From Marinicella meishanensis (lineage in GTDB: Bacteria > Pseudomonadota > Gammaproteobacteria > Xanthomonadales > Marinicellaceae), in the NCBI RefSeq assembly GCF_019931145.1, contig NZ_JAIOUV010000006.1:124001-188000 (forward strand): DNA of 64,000 nt. Direction: 5' to 3'. The translations under genes and the position numbers were made by a program. The notes beneath the pieces were generated by a model. The model made no database searches. It was not told the origin of the DNA and saw only the letters and a program-made list of their open reading frames with translations. Shown one piece after another: positions 8,858 to 17,103 of the stretch. Numbering within the stretch: the stretch's first letter is position 1; each line of letters begins with the position of its first letter.

Positions 8858-9523
8858 GTGAATGATACGCTCGAAAAATTCCTCAAATCATATGCCAAGA
8901 CGCTGATTCTATTGGCAGTGGTCATGTTTTTCTTGTCTGGCTGTGGCTTGACTGCAAAGTACAAGCAATATCCTGACGGTGTTGCTGAGACGTTAGCGTT
9001 TGAATACATTGAAGGAAACCAATACGAATTAAGGCAGGCAGTGGCTTTTACACGCCATGGTGTTGAGCCAGCGCCTGAAGTTATGCTGGAGCAAGCAGCG
9101 CACAATGCAGCATATGAAGTGTGTGGCAGTTTCAGAGCCATCAAGTGGATTCAATTTGAATATTCCGTAACACCCTCTGTTTCGAAGGACTCCATCTACA
9201 AGCATCGGGAGTTGATGCAGTCCAAATTCGCCTGTTTGCATGTCGATGAAGCATATGAATATGGCATGAGGAAGACATTCATAGACAACCAAACCATGGA
9301 GGTCATCATGATGGCCTATGAGGTTAACTTTGATGAGGGTTTTGACATTGCGAAGTTTTTGGAAGATGAATTCAGTTTTCATGCCCATGCCTTTTGTGAG
9401 ATCAAAGGGGGCATTGATAATGTTGACTATGACTTGAATGAGGGCGTGCTTGAGTATTCTGCGCCTCAAAGGTTTGGACTGGATGTGTTCAGTTTAGAGG
9501 GTTCTGTCAGTTGTGGTGAATAA
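8858..9523 (+). CDS. Putative lipoprotein of unknown function
   Basis: The 221-residue protein starts at a GTG. A hydrophobic segment at residues 15-28 ends in the lipobox FLSGC, so Cys29 is the likely lipidation site after a longer than usual n-region. The mature domain has four conserved-looking cysteines (VCGSF, KFACL, AFCEI and VSCGE), which suggests disulfides in the periplasm. No family is recognised. A 17-codon ORF ends 3 bp upstream, and tiny ORFs follow directly after the TAA, so it may head a small operon that continues to 11405. Confidence 0.7.
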   Translation: MNDTLEKFLKSYAKTLILLAVVMFFLSGCGLTAKYKQYPDGVAETLAFEYIEGNQYELRQAVAFTRHGVEPAPEVMLEQAAHNAAYEVCGSFRAIKWIQFEYSVTPSVSKDSIYKHRELMQSKFACLHVDEAYEYGMRKTFIDNQTMEVIMMAYEVNFDEGFDIAKFLEDEFSFHAHAFCEIKGGIDNVDYDLNEGVLEYSAPQRFGLDVFSLEGSVSCGE

Positions 9524-9547
9524 GTGTCTGATAAATCGAAAATTATC

Positions 9548-9637
9548 ATGCAGGAGCAATTAAGGGTGAGTATGACTTTAAAAATTTGGGGTTTGCTATT
9601 TGTTTACTCCCTGCACAAGCTGGTCAATGGGGATTGA
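9548..9637 (+). CDS. Possible very small membrane peptide
   Basis: A 29-codon ORF (ATG at 9548) encodes MQEQLRVSMTLKIWGLLFVY followed by SLHKLVNGD. A GTG at 9524, directly after the previous stop, would extend it to 37 residues, and an ATG at 9572 would shorten it to 21. The central LKIWGLLFVYSL is hydrophobic enough for a short membrane helix. Its TGA at 9635-9637 abuts the ATG of the next ORF, which is the main support that it is translated. Confidence 0.35.
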   Translation: MQEQLRVSMTLKIWGLLFVYSLHKLVNGD

Positions 9638-9802
9638 ATGATGCTGTTTTATGTGTTGTTGATTGCTTGTGCCATTCCTTTGGTGTTTTTGTTGTTTGAC
9701 TTTTTTAATCAACACAAAGCAAACAAGGAAAAAGAAGCGGTTAGTTCGGCCCCGTTGAGTGATTCAAAACAACAGTCTGAAGAAAAAGGAAGTGATGGTT
9801 AA
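9638..9802 (+). CDS. Small single-TM membrane protein (54 aa)
   Basis: The ORF starts ATGATG directly after the TGA of the preceding tiny ORF. It encodes a hydrophobic helix (YVLLIACAIPLVFLLFDFF) followed by a charged tail rich in Lys, Glu and Ser. A single-pass inner-membrane topology with a cytoplasmic tail is inferred. Its stop overlaps the start of the next gene by eight bases, with the ribosome binding site AAGGAAG of that gene inside it. This is consistent with one polycistronic unit. The family is unknown. Confidence 0.55.
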   Translation: MMLFYVLLIACAIPLVFLLFDFFNQHKANKEKEAVSSAPLSDSKQQSEEKGSDG

Positions 9803-10184
9803 AGATCCAGTCAATCCTTCTAGGGCAGAGCTGCGACAATGGGCTTATGATGCTGAGGCGATGGAGCCGATGCAGGACTTTGATTTGTTAGTGGTTCTTT
9901 TGGGGCTCAATGATCTGGTTTTGGCATTTGCGGCGGATGATCAATGCCCCAAGCAAAGGTACTTTTTGGCATGTGCTTATTTGATTGTTGGGGATGCGGT
10001 CCGCACTGAATACCGCTCAGAGAGTCGAGATTACATTGACCAATTCCTGGCCGATGCCGGCAATACGCAACATCCCAAGCTGTTGGAGTTGGTCAATCGT
10101 TCTGCGGCCTTGATCGCTGATCCTGAATCATTTGATTATGATGATTGGTGTTGTGGTGGTTTGGCCAGGCGTTCAGAGGTTTGA
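9795..10184 (+). CDS. Uncharacterised cytoplasmic protein
   Basis: A 129-residue acidic protein without signal peptide. The frame extends upstream to 9759, but the ATG at 9795 is preferred because AAGGAAG precedes it. The central part (QRYFLACAYLIVGDAV, then a helix with LELVNRSAALI) is helical and could be a small repeat-type fold. It overlaps the small membrane protein upstream by 8 bp, and the TonB-domain gene starts 3 bp after its stop. A shared role in the envelope with these neighbours is inference. No family is recognised. Confidence 0.65.
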   Translation: MVKDPVNPSRAELRQWAYDAEAMEPMQDFDLLVVLLGLNDLVLAFAADDQCPKQRYFLACAYLIVGDAVRTEYRSESRDYIDQFLADAGNTQHPKLLELVNRSAALIADPESFDYDDWCCGGLARRSEV

Positions 10185-10187
10185 GGT

Positions 10188-11405
10188 ATGGCAATGATTG
10201 AAAACAAAAAGGGCATCTTGATGATTCGTGGGTTTTTCTTGGCTTTGTGTGGTGGCTTGTTGTTGTCAAACAGCGTTTGGGCTGAGTTGGCCACGAACAG
10301 TGAAGCGAAGCCACTTGAGACCTTCGCGCCTGATTACCCTTTGGAAGCCTTGTTGGATGGTCAGTCGGGCCGGGTTGAATTGTTGTTGAGCATTGATGAG
10401 CAGGGGGATGTGGTTTGGGTGGAGGTGGTTGATGCCGAGCCTGCTGGGGTGTTTGAGGGGGCGGCTGTTGCTGCCAGCAAAAAGTATCGCTATGCGCCCA
10501 AATTGGATTTTGGCAAACCGATTCCAACAGAAGCCATGGTGACCATCGAATTTGATCCCGAAGCAGCTAACAAATGGTGGGATCCAGCCGCCATTGAGCG
10601 GTTGCGTCAAAGGGTGCAAGAAATCCCCTATCACCAAGAATGGGTGGTGTTTACCGATACCGTAACGATTGAGTCCGACATCGAGCCAGCAGATGTGCAT
10701 GCGGTCGCTTTGTTGTTTGATGATGACCTGATGGCTCTGAATGTAAAGCCAATTATTTGGGGTGACGAGGAAGCGAGACAGCAGATCCCTGATTTTGCGG
10801 CGCAATTGAACAACATCATCGACGACGTGCGGGCGCAGTATCAAAAATTCCCCGGTGTGTTTCAGCGGTATCATCATATTTTTTCAGCCAGAAACCACCC
10901 GCCGCAGTTGATCAACACCATTGATTCGGTCAATTCAACCAACACCGATAACAACAAAAGCCGCTCTTTTCGCTTAACGATCAATCAAGCCGGCCGGGTT
11001 GAGAAATGGGAACCTTTGACCAATGATCGGCGGTACGATTTTCCCTTCATCAAAGACGATGTGGACCAAGAGCTGTCACAATTGAAGTTCATCCCGGCTT
11101 ACCGAGATGGCCAAGCGGTTGCCAGCACCATCAACATGCATTGGCAAGTCACCTTTATGGAGCCGCGGGCCGTCAAGAAAATTGCGATGGTCAATAACAG
11201 GCACCACTCAATGGCTAGAAGCTGGATCAAAGTTGCGGCCCTGATCAATGAAAATGGCGGGGTGGAACAAAGTAAAGTCATCAAAGCATCGGATGATGAT
11301 TTGATGCCCCTGATGCAAAATTTAATGGACATCCTGATATTTGAAGAACAAGGCCATCTGTCGCAAATCCTGCAAGTGCTGACTTATGGTGGTGATGGGG
11401 ATTGA
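10188..11405 (+). CDS. Exported protein with TonB C-terminal-like domain
   Basis: A 405-residue product if translated from 10188, or 394 from the ATG at 10221, which begins the signal peptide (MIRGFFLALC, cleavage after VWA) and has AGGG upstream. Residues of about 50-125 fit a TonB_C domain: YPLEALLDGQSGRVELLLSI, then the helix-strand EGAAVAASKKYRYAP. A second similar strand pattern occurs near FRLTINQAGRVEKWEP. The N-terminal TM anchor and Pro-rich linker of a true TonB are missing, so it is a TonB-like periplasmic protein of unknown partner rather than an energy transducer. It ends the run of closely spaced genes that begins at 8858. Confidence 0.75.
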   Translation: MAMIENKKGILMIRGFFLALCGGLLLSNSVWAELATNSEAKPLETFAPDYPLEALLDGQSGRVELLLSIDEQGDVVWVEVVDAEPAGVFEGAAVAASKKYRYAPKLDFGKPIPTEAMVTIEFDPEAANKWWDPAAIERLRQRVQEIPYHQEWVVFTDTVTIESDIEPADVHAVALLFDDDLMALNVKPIIWGDEEARQQIPDFAAQLNNIIDDVRAQYQKFPGVFQRYHHIFSARNHPPQLINTIDSVNSTNTDNNKSRSFRLTINQAGRVEKWEPLTNDRRYDFPFIKDDVDQELSQLKFIPAYRDGQAVASTINMHWQVTFMEPRAVKKIAMVNNRHHSMARSWIKVAALINENGGVEQSKVIKASDDDLMPLMQNLMDILIFEEQGHLSQILQVLTYGGDGD

Positions 11406-11424
11406 TGGGTTCAATCTATTGGAG

Positions 11425-11442
11425 CGTGGACTTGAGTCCACG
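11425..11442. repeat. Palindromic repeat, family A copy 1
   Basis: CGTGGACTTGAGTCCACG, preceded by TTGGAG. The same 18-bp palindromic design with adjacent GGAG or CTCC recurs at 11573, 13853, 14054, 17181 and 20932, in both orientations. Confidence 0.75.
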
Positions 11443-11526
11443 ATATTCGCTGAGTCTTCATTCATACCATGAATTCGCTACGATTTAGAAATCCGGCTTT
11501 GGGTATTTATAGACTGATGAAAATGG

Positions 11527-11550
11527 GTCCCCGGGTCAAGCCCGAGGACG
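11527..11550. repeat. Imperfect palindrome of dispersed-repeat type
   Basis: A GC-rich imperfect inverted repeat, CCCCGGGTCAAGCCCGAGG plus flanks. It has the same CGGTCAAGCCG core layout as a hairpin near 49270. It lies between family A copies 1 and 2 in a gene-free stretch. No function is evident. Confidence 0.45.
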
Positions 11551-11572
11551 ATGGGTTAGTATACATTTGGAG

Positions 11573-11590
11573 CGTGGACTTCAGTCCACG
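11573..11590. repeat. Palindromic repeat, family A copy 2
   Basis: CGTGGACTTCAGTCCACG preceded by TGGAG, same family as 11425. It lies 83 bp upstream of the small secreted-protein gene. Confidence 0.75.
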
Positions 11591-11673
11591 TGATTGTTGC
11601 GGGCAGCTGATGTCTGCCGATGAAGTCAAAGGGGTCAGAGTCATTGATTTAAAATGTAACTTAAGGAATCTCT

Positions 11674-12060
11674 ATGAAAAATTTGATCAGCATCATAATA
11701 TTTTTATTGTTGTCATTTGTGGTTTCAGCAAAGTCTGAGACGGATGGTTCTGAATCACCGCGGGTTTATAAAGTCACCCGTGAGCAAATGATCAGAAGTG
11801 AGATTCCTCCAGAACACGGGTTTCGTGTGTTCGCGACAGGTCTTCCGTTCACAAACGGGGATGAGACATTCGAAGAAATTATTAATAAAATCAATAAGAC
11901 AGACAATAAAATTTTAAAACAGTCTGAAGAGGTGTTATTGGTTCAAAGTTATGACAAAGACTTTGCCACTGGAGAGTTGAGCCCAGGTTTTAAAATTCGA
12001 TATGAGTTTAAAGATGGAAAGTTGGTTAGAGGGCCTGTTTTACATGATTCTGAGGAATGA
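11674..12060 (+). CDS. Small exported protein of unknown function
   Basis: A 128-residue protein with a Sec signal peptide (hydrophobic LISIIIFLLLSFVV, cleavage after VSA, about residue 19). TAAGGA precedes the ATG. The mature part is charged, contains a short Asn/Lys-rich helix and ends in a beta-rich segment (GFKIRYEFKDGKLVRGPVL). No family is recognised. Its base composition is AT-rich compared with neighbours. Confidence 0.65.
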   Translation: MKNLISIIIFLLLSFVVSAKSETDGSESPRVYKVTREQMIRSEIPPEHGFRVFATGLPFTNGDETFEEIINKINKTDNKILKQSEEVLLVQSYDKDFATGELSPGFKIRYEFKDGKLVRGPVLHDSEE

Positions 12061-12075
12061 GATTATACTCAATAG

Positions 12076-12237
12076 ATGATTTCGTTTAGGAAAACCTCGA
12101 TTGAAACCATTGCTGAACTTTCGATTTTTCTCACCAAACCAGTTATTATCTTCCAGTTTTTGTTTGGCTTTATACGCTTCATGCTGCTCAATCCCATCCT
12201 TACAAACCGCGTTTCCTCAGGGCCCAGGTCAACATGA
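12076..12237 (+). CDS. Possible small membrane ORF
   Basis: A 53-codon ORF from an ATG at 12076, with a hydrophobic stretch of about 25 residues, ends in a TGA that overlaps the ATG at 12234 (ATGA). No good ribosome binding site is visible. It may be spurious: the hydrophobic segment could instead be a decayed or frameshifted signal peptide of the 12234 gene, because the other frames here also encode hydrophobic stretches. Confidence 0.25.
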   Translation: MISFRKTSIETIAELSIFLTKPVIIFQFLFGFIRFMLLNPILTNRVSSGPRST

Positions 12238-12749
12238 GCAGCCAATCATACAGTCATCGAGGCATGGTGGCCGAGTTCAGAGTCACGGATGCAACCATTG
12301 AGATTGATGTGCGCATCAAGGGCTGGGTCAGGCGCAGGCATTATCAACTGGTGTTCCATGCCAGTACGACGGATCAACTCAGGTCGGCTTTGCTGTCTGG
12401 TTTGGATGCGTCGTCTTATCAGGAGTTGGCCGACAATTGGATGGTCAAAGTTGAGAATGTGAGCTGGCGGATGTTTGGTTTTCACCGAACCCATCGCTTT
12501 CCTGAACCGGTTGAATTCCCTGTGTTGGCTTATGCCGATGAAATCAGTCTGATGGGGATGAAGCAAAAGAAATCTCGGCCTCAAACGCAAATCACCGATG
12601 CTTTTATCGGTCACCGCAAGGGTGAAAAGTACCTGTTGTTGCGGGTGGGTCGGTATGTTTCGTCAGGCATTGGAAACAACAGTGGCAGCACGCCAGACAC
12701 GGCGGTGATGCCTTTGAGTTTGCTTAATGGGTTGTTGAAAGTGCTGTAG
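12234..12749 (+). CDS. Uncharacterised protein
   Basis: A 171-residue protein translated from ATG 12234, with beta-rich segments (FRVTDATIEIDVRIKGWVRR) and a helical middle. The start is uncertain. The same frame is open for about 115 bp upstream and would encode VFVWLYTLHAAQ, which looks like the end of a signal peptide, yet no start codon is visible there. A lost or frameshifted export signal is possible. The C-terminal part contains GEKYLLLRVGRYVSSG. No known domain is recognised. Confidence 0.5.
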   Translation: MSSQSYSHRGMVAEFRVTDATIEIDVRIKGWVRRRHYQLVFHASTTDQLRSALLSGLDASSYQELADNWMVKVENVSWRMFGFHRTHRFPEPVEFPVLAYADEISLMGMKQKKSRPQTQITDAFIGHRKGEKYLLLRVGRYVSSGIGNNSGSTPDTAVMPLSLLNGLLKVL

Positions 12750-12772
12750 TTTTTGGTTCTTGGGTTGTGTTG

Positions 12773-12898
12773 ACACACCCCTCGGTCCCCTCTCGCCTAC
12801 ATGGATGTAGGTGTGCCGCGTGAGCAGGACGCGTAAGCGGCCGACTACAAGGATGTAAGCGTGCCGAGCTAGCTCGGAGCGATATCGGCCAAGATGGG
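12773..12898. repeat. Dispersed repeat, family B copy 1
   Basis: Starts ACACACCCCTCGGTCCCCTC and contains the palindrome CCTACATGGATGTAGG, then GTGTGCCG and a GAGCTAGCTCGGAGC segment. Related copies begin at 13924, 14001, 17252 and 18994. It is noncoding and lies at the convergent end of the 12234 and 12943 genes. Confidence 0.7.
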
Positions 12899-12942
12899 AA
12901 GTGGGACACACATCGTTTTCCCTCTTGGTCTCAAACACTCGC

Positions 12943-13686
12943 TTATATGTAATCCCGGTTGCCTTTGAGGAAGGTGAAGTAGACTTTTTGGTGGGTCCAA
13001 AGCCAGGGTGGTTTGTTGGGGTTGCGTTTTAAGTCTTCGCGGGCCCTTTCATCCCGCCATATGGGTGACCAATAGAGGAAGACATTGACTGAGTATTTGA
13101 CGTTCATTTTGAGGATGAATATGTTGTGGATGCTGACTGACTCGGGGATGGAGGGGAAATTTTGTTGGATGAATTCCTCGGGGTTGCCAGCAACCTTATA
13201 GTTCTGATGTTGGTGGGTGTTCACCAGAATCAGATAAGCGGGTTCGAGTGGTTGGCTTTGTTCGGTCTTGAAGTTGGCATAAGCGGCTGATCTGGCCCTT
13301 CTGGCTGGCACAGATACGATGAATGTGGCATTTTTGTCGTGCTTCTCAACTTGGTAGAATTCAAAAATTCTGTTGCGCGGCTCTGAACCTCGATCACTGA
13401 GGCCCACATAAGCACCTTGATAAATTTTAATGCCGTCATTCAAGTCAAACCGGGCTGACAGGTCTTCGCGGTGATTGGCATCTTTGGACATTTCGGTGAA
13501 TATGGAGAGGTAGAAAAACCCCCACAAAGCCAAGCCAGTGAGGGGTGCCGAGAGGATGGTCCACATGATGGCTTTGAATTTTTTCTTGATCAAGAATGTG
13601 ATGATGAGCACGACGAGAATGGGTGACAGGTATATTGTCGCCACCATGGTGAAATAGATAAACTGTTGGAATAGGTCCATTGGCAT
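12943..13686 (-). CDS. Two-TM membrane protein of unknown function
   Basis: A 247-residue protein with two N-terminal hydrophobic segments (about residues 10-32 and 39-60) and a soluble C-terminal domain of about 180 residues, probably periplasmic. The domain contains GAYVGLSDRGSEPRNRIFEF and ends in aromatic-rich motifs. The ATG at 13686 follows GGAGAAAA. No family is recognised. It stands alone between repeat-rich intergenic stretches. Confidence 0.65.
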   Translation of the reverse strand: MPMDLFQQFIYFTMVATIYLSPILVVLIITFLIKKKFKAIMWTILSAPLTGLALWGFFYLSIFTEMSKDANHREDLSARFDLNDGIKIYQGAYVGLSDRGSEPRNRIFEFYQVEKHDKNATFIVSVPARRARSAAYANFKTEQSQPLEPAYLILVNTHQHQNYKVAGNPEEFIQQNFPSIPESVSIHNIFILKMNVKYSVNVFLYWSPIWRDERAREDLKRNPNKPPWLWTHQKVYFTFLKGNRDYI

Positions 13687-13852
13687 GTTTTTTCTCCTGG
13701 GCTGTTTGGTTGAAATGGTTCGCAGTTTCTGTGCTTATCTGTGCATTGTAAGTCTGGTTCAGTTTTTTCGCACGGCTGGGGTTGCTTGGTGTCATGGATT
13801 GCTACTTTGTGTCAATGGTGTGGTTTTTTCGGCAGAATTGAGTTGGCGCAGA

Positions 13853-13870
13853 CGTCGACTGAAGTCGACG
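13853..13870. repeat. Palindromic repeat, family A copy 3
   Basis: CGTCGACTGAAGTCGACG followed by CTCCAG. The orientation is opposite to copies 1 and 2. Confidence 0.75.
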
Positions 13871-13923
13871 CTCCAGAGGTCTTATGGGTGTTGCAGTTCC
13901 TTAGAAAATGGCTCTGTGCTTTT

Positions 13924-13999
13924 CACACCCCTCGATCCCCTCTCGCCTACAAGGATGTAGGTGTGCCGAGTTAGCTCGGAGTGATATCGGCTAAGAGGT
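13924..13999. repeat. Dispersed repeat, family B copy 2
   Basis: CACACCCCTCGATCCCCTCT, then the CCTACAAGGATGTAGG palindrome and a GCTCGGAGTGATATCGGC end, closely matching the copy at 12773. Confidence 0.7.
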
Positions 14000-14000
14000 A

Positions 14001-14050
14001 ACACACCCCTCAGTCCCCTATCTGCTGATTCAGCTCCGAGCTCGCTCGAA
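14001..14050. repeat. Dispersed repeat, family B copy 3 (partial)
   Basis: ACACACCCCTCAGTCCCCTA followed by GATTCAGCTCCGAGCTCGCT. The central palindrome is missing, and the copy runs directly into family A copy 4. Confidence 0.6.
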
Positions 14051-14053
14051 TGA

Positions 14054-14071
14054 CGTCGACTGAAGTCGACG
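14054..14071. repeat. Palindromic repeat, family A copy 4
   Basis: CGTCGACTGAAGTCGACG followed by CTCCAGGGGG, adjacent to a family B copy. The same A/B adjacency is seen near 17181-17252. Confidence 0.75.
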
Positions 14072-14312
14072 CTCCAGGGGGCGCTGTCTTTTGGTGATTT
14101 CAAGTGGTTTGTTTGGGGTGATGGGCAGAGTTCTTTGGTCAAATCTGAAATGTTTCATTTTGTATAAACAATGTTCCCAATGTCTTTCTGGCGGTGGTTT
14201 GGCTGGTGTGGTTTGGTTCACAATGGCGGTGAATTGAGTGGTGTGTTGCTTTGTGGCTTTTATGGCGGCGATCACAACACCGCATAAAAAACCAAGCAAA
14301 AGGGAGTGTCTG

Positions 14313-15539
14313 ATGAAATTACATTGTGGTTTATTGATTTTATTTTCTCATCAACTGGTGGCATCCGATTGGGTGTCAAGGGGTGGTGATTCTTATTTGG
14401 AGTATGTTGACTTTGTTTCCAATGATGGGGTGGTACAAATTGAAGAGAGCCCATCTGGGGATTTTGTTTATGCGGGCACCAGTTTGTCAGGTAATGACGC
14501 GGTAGACACCATCACGGTTTATTCGAAGAATCCGGCCAATGGCGCATTGACTGAAGCGTTTGCGTACACCCAAGGGGTGGCTGGGGTGGACGGCTTAACG
14601 GGCATCAACGACATTCAAATCACCCTTGACAACAGTTGTTTGTATGTTTCCTCTCTTAAGTTCATTGTGCCATTCGATCAAGATGGTCATTTGGCTGCTT
14701 TCAGAGTGGACTCAGTATCCGGTTCACTGTCTTTTGTGGAGGCCATAGACCGGTTGGATCCCAGCAATGGGAATTTCACTGCGCCCTATAAAATTGCCTT
14801 GAGCAGTGACAACCGTTTTCTTTACATGGCGGTTTCCAGTGAAGTGATGGTTTTCAGTGTGGATGTGACTGATTGTCAGTTAACTTATGTGACTAAATAC
14901 GCCATATCGGGCGGTGGCTTCGGTTCTGATTTGGTTTTTGACCAGTCCGAGGATCACCTCTATGTCACGTTGGGTACCACTGGACCACCCAATTCTGGCG
15001 GGGTGGTGATGTTTGCCAGGGATCAAATGACCGGGTTGTTGACGCCGTCAGAGGAATACATCAATGGTGAAGACGGCATCGTCGATCTGGAGAATCCTGT
15101 GGATCTCCTGCTGTCAGGGGATGGCCGGTATTTATATGCTTTGGCTTATGACCGTGATGCGGTGGTGGTATTCACGGTTGATCAACTGACCAGCGAACTG
15201 ACTTATGATGCCAGTTATGTCAATTTAACCAATGGTATCTCTGGTTTGATTCAACCCCGACGCATGGCCATGAGTCCAGACCAGGACTATTTGGTGATCG
15301 CCACTCAATGGGACTACAACCTGGTGGTCTTCAGCAGGGATCAGCAAGACGGTTCTTTGGTGTATGAATCGGCTTATTACGATGGTCAAAATGGATTTGA
15401 TCACATGCTTGGTCTCAGTGACATTTTACTGAGCCAAGATGGATTCTTGTATACCACGGCCGTGATCGACAACGCCATTCAAATCATCAACACCCACCCC
15501 GAAATCGATGATGTCATATTCCGGGATGGGTTCGATTGA
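14313..15539 (+). CDS. Exported lactonase-type beta-propeller with IFRDGFD tail
   Basis: A 408-residue exported protein. The signal peptide (LHCGLLILFSHQLVAS) starts at the ATG at 14313, preceded by AAAGGGAG, although the frame is open upstream to 14238. Six to seven repeats of about 50 residues carry the pattern 'LSxDxxxLYxxxxxxxxVxVFxxDxxTGxL', as in the 6-phosphogluconolactonase/YVTN propeller families. The protein ends in DDVIFRDGFD. The same type of C-terminal tail occurs on the proteins at 24990 and 34846, suggesting a shared sorting or anchoring signal. No enzymatic residue can be identified, so a binding or structural role at the cell surface is inferred. Confidence 0.8.
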   Translation: MKLHCGLLILFSHQLVASDWVSRGGDSYLEYVDFVSNDGVVQIEESPSGDFVYAGTSLSGNDAVDTITVYSKNPANGALTEAFAYTQGVAGVDGLTGINDIQITLDNSCLYVSSLKFIVPFDQDGHLAAFRVDSVSGSLSFVEAIDRLDPSNGNFTAPYKIALSSDNRFLYMAVSSEVMVFSVDVTDCQLTYVTKYAISGGGFGSDLVFDQSEDHLYVTLGTTGPPNSGGVVMFARDQMTGLLTPSEEYINGEDGIVDLENPVDLLLSGDGRYLYALAYDRDAVVVFTVDQLTSELTYDASYVNLTNGISGLIQPRRMAMSPDQDYLVIATQWDYNLVVFSRDQQDGSLVYESAYYDGQNGFDHMLGLSDILLSQDGFLYTTAVIDNAIQIINTHPEIDDVIFRDGFD

Positions 15540-15580
15540 TGCAGGTGGCAATTGGGGTTTAACCCAGGGATGGGTGGGCA

Positions 15581-15672
15581 GTGATCAGGGACGATCATTG
15601 TTTTGAAAGTGTACAATGATCTGGGGTGATCACTTCGGCGGGCCCAGCGACCTTGCTAAGAGGTGGCTGGGC
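15581..15672 (+). ncRNA. Structured intergenic element with two strong hairpins
   Basis: The first hairpin (15581-15633) pairs GTGATCA with TGATCAC and GATCATTGT with ACAATGATC, with a symmetric 5-nt internal loop and an 11-nt terminal loop. The second (15642-15672) pairs GCCCAGC with GCTGGGC and ACCT with AGGT around one G-G mismatch. They lie between two plus-strand genes and could be a leader RNA of the CoA transferase gene, a small RNA or a dispersed structured element. No known RNA family is recognised. Confidence 0.35.
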
Positions 15673-15788
15673 TTGGTCGAAGCCAGGATCAGGAGGCGAA
15701 GATCAGGGGAGGTCGCAACGGATTCATTATCCTGCTCACAGGAAACAGGGCTATTGATTATTGATGCCAGCCATTCAATAATCGTTTC

Positions 15789-17042
15789 ATGACTGATCAA
15801 TCAACAACCAGCAATCAGCCATCGCCAACCCTGTTGGATGGCATCAAAGTATTGGATTTGAGCCGCATTTTGGCGGGTCCTTGGGCGACGCAAGCCTTGG
15901 CAGATTTTGGGGCGACGGTGTGGAAAATTGAGAAACCAGGGGTGGGGGATGACACCCGACATTGGGGTCCGCCATATTTGGCTGGTGGCTCGGATGAGGC
16001 TGCGCTGTCGGCCTATTTTCTGGCGGCCAACCGGGGCAAGCACTCGGTGTGCATCGACCTCACCCAGCAGCGGGGACAGGACTTGGTCATTGCGCTGGCG
16101 CGGCAGGCCGATGTGTTGGTGGAAAACTTCAAGGTGGGCGGTCTAAAGCGGTATGGCTTGGATTATGTCAGCCTGAGCCGAATCAATCCGGGTTTGGTTT
16201 ATTGTTCCATCACCGGCTTTGGGCAAACCGGGCCACAAGCCAATGCCGCGGGTTACGATGCCATGATTCAGGCCAGTGGTGGTTTGATGAGCGTCACCGG
16301 CGAGCCCGCAGCGGCCGGTGGTCAAGCGCAAAAAGTCGGCGTGGCGGTGACGGATCTGATGACTGGCATGTATGCCACCACCGGCATTTTGGCGGCCTTA
16401 CACCAACGCCAGGCAACGGGTGTAGGACAACACATTGATTTGGCCTTGTTGGACACACAAATCGCCATGTTGGCCAATCAGGGCATGAATTACTTGGTCA
16501 GTGGGCAGGTGCCTGAGCGGCATGGCAATGGCCACCCGAACATCGTGCCCTACCAGACGTTCCCCTGCGCCGATGGCGAGGTTTTCTTGGCTGTTGGCAA
16601 CGATGAGCAGTTTGCCCGGGCTTGTTCGGTACTGGGGCTGGATGAATTGGCCCAAAACGACCGATTCAGCAGCAACCACCAGAGGGTGGCCAACCGCAAC
16701 CGTTTGATTCCCTTGTTGGCCCAAGCGTTGTTGACTCAAGGCGTTGGGCATTGGCTTGAACACTTCAACCAGTCTGGGGTGCCGTGTGGGCCAGTGAATG
16801 ACATTGGCCAAGCCATGGCTCAGCCGCAAGTCAAGCACCGCCAGATGTTGTTTGAGATGGTTGATGAGAACAGCCGTCAGATCCCACAAATTGCCAATCC
16901 ACTGAAGTTCTCAGCAGCGGCCTTGTCATACCCTTTGCCGCCACCGGTTTTGGGTGGTTCAACCAGGCAAGTTTTGTCTGAAGAATTGGGGTTGTCTGAG
17001 GGTGAGTTGGCGAATTTGTTGGCGGATGGGGTGATTGCATAA
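15789..17042 (+). CDS. Family III CoA transferase (CaiB/BaiF type)
   Basis: This 417-residue protein matches formyl-CoA/CaiB-BaiF transferases in length and motifs. These include LDLSRILAGPWATQALADFG at residues 23-42, a conserved region with KIEKP and DDTRHWGPP, NFKVGGLKRYGLDY, a GYDAMIQASGGLMSVTGEP segment near residues 155-173, and a C-terminal PCGPVNDI. The family moves CoA between acyl-CoA donors and carboxylic acids through a glutamyl/aspartyl-type acyl-enzyme. The actual acids cannot be told from sequence. No Shine-Dalgarno is obvious before the ATG, and an AT-rich hairpin-like segment directly precedes it. It appears monocistronic, with a structured 250-bp upstream region. Confidence 0.9.
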   Translation: MTDQSTTSNQPSPTLLDGIKVLDLSRILAGPWATQALADFGATVWKIEKPGVGDDTRHWGPPYLAGGSDEAALSAYFLAANRGKHSVCIDLTQQRGQDLVIALARQADVLVENFKVGGLKRYGLDYVSLSRINPGLVYCSITGFGQTGPQANAAGYDAMIQASGGLMSVTGEPAAAGGQAQKVGVAVTDLMTGMYATTGILAALHQRQATGVGQHIDLALLDTQIAMLANQGMNYLVSGQVPERHGNGHPNIVPYQTFPCADGEVFLAVGNDEQFARACSVLGLDELAQNDRFSSNHQRVANRNRLIPLLAQALLTQGVGHWLEHFNQSGVPCGPVNDIGQAMAQPQVKHRQMLFEMVDENSRQIPQIANPLKFSAAALSYPLPPPVLGGSTRQVLSEELGLSEGELANLLADGVIA

Positions 17043-17103
17043 TTCCTTCTTGGTGGCGAAGGTCAATGCTTTGTCATATCGGTCTGCGCCAGGATCACGA
17101 AAT

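Larger units (their letters stand above)
13687..14312. other. Repeat-rich intergenic region
   Basis: About 625 bases without a credible gene. It holds family A palindromes at 13853 and 14054 and family B copies at 13924 and 14001. The short ORFs across it consist of repeat sequence. The promoter of the gene at 14313 should lie in the last 150 bases. Confidence 0.6.

Noticed and set aside
11469-11738. 89-codon open frame
   Set aside because: It is composed of palindromic repeat sequence and overlaps the start of the better supported gene at 11674.
15581-15672. SRP RNA or 6S RNA
   Set aside because: Neither the SRP GGAAG-type loop motif nor the 6S central bubble layout is present.
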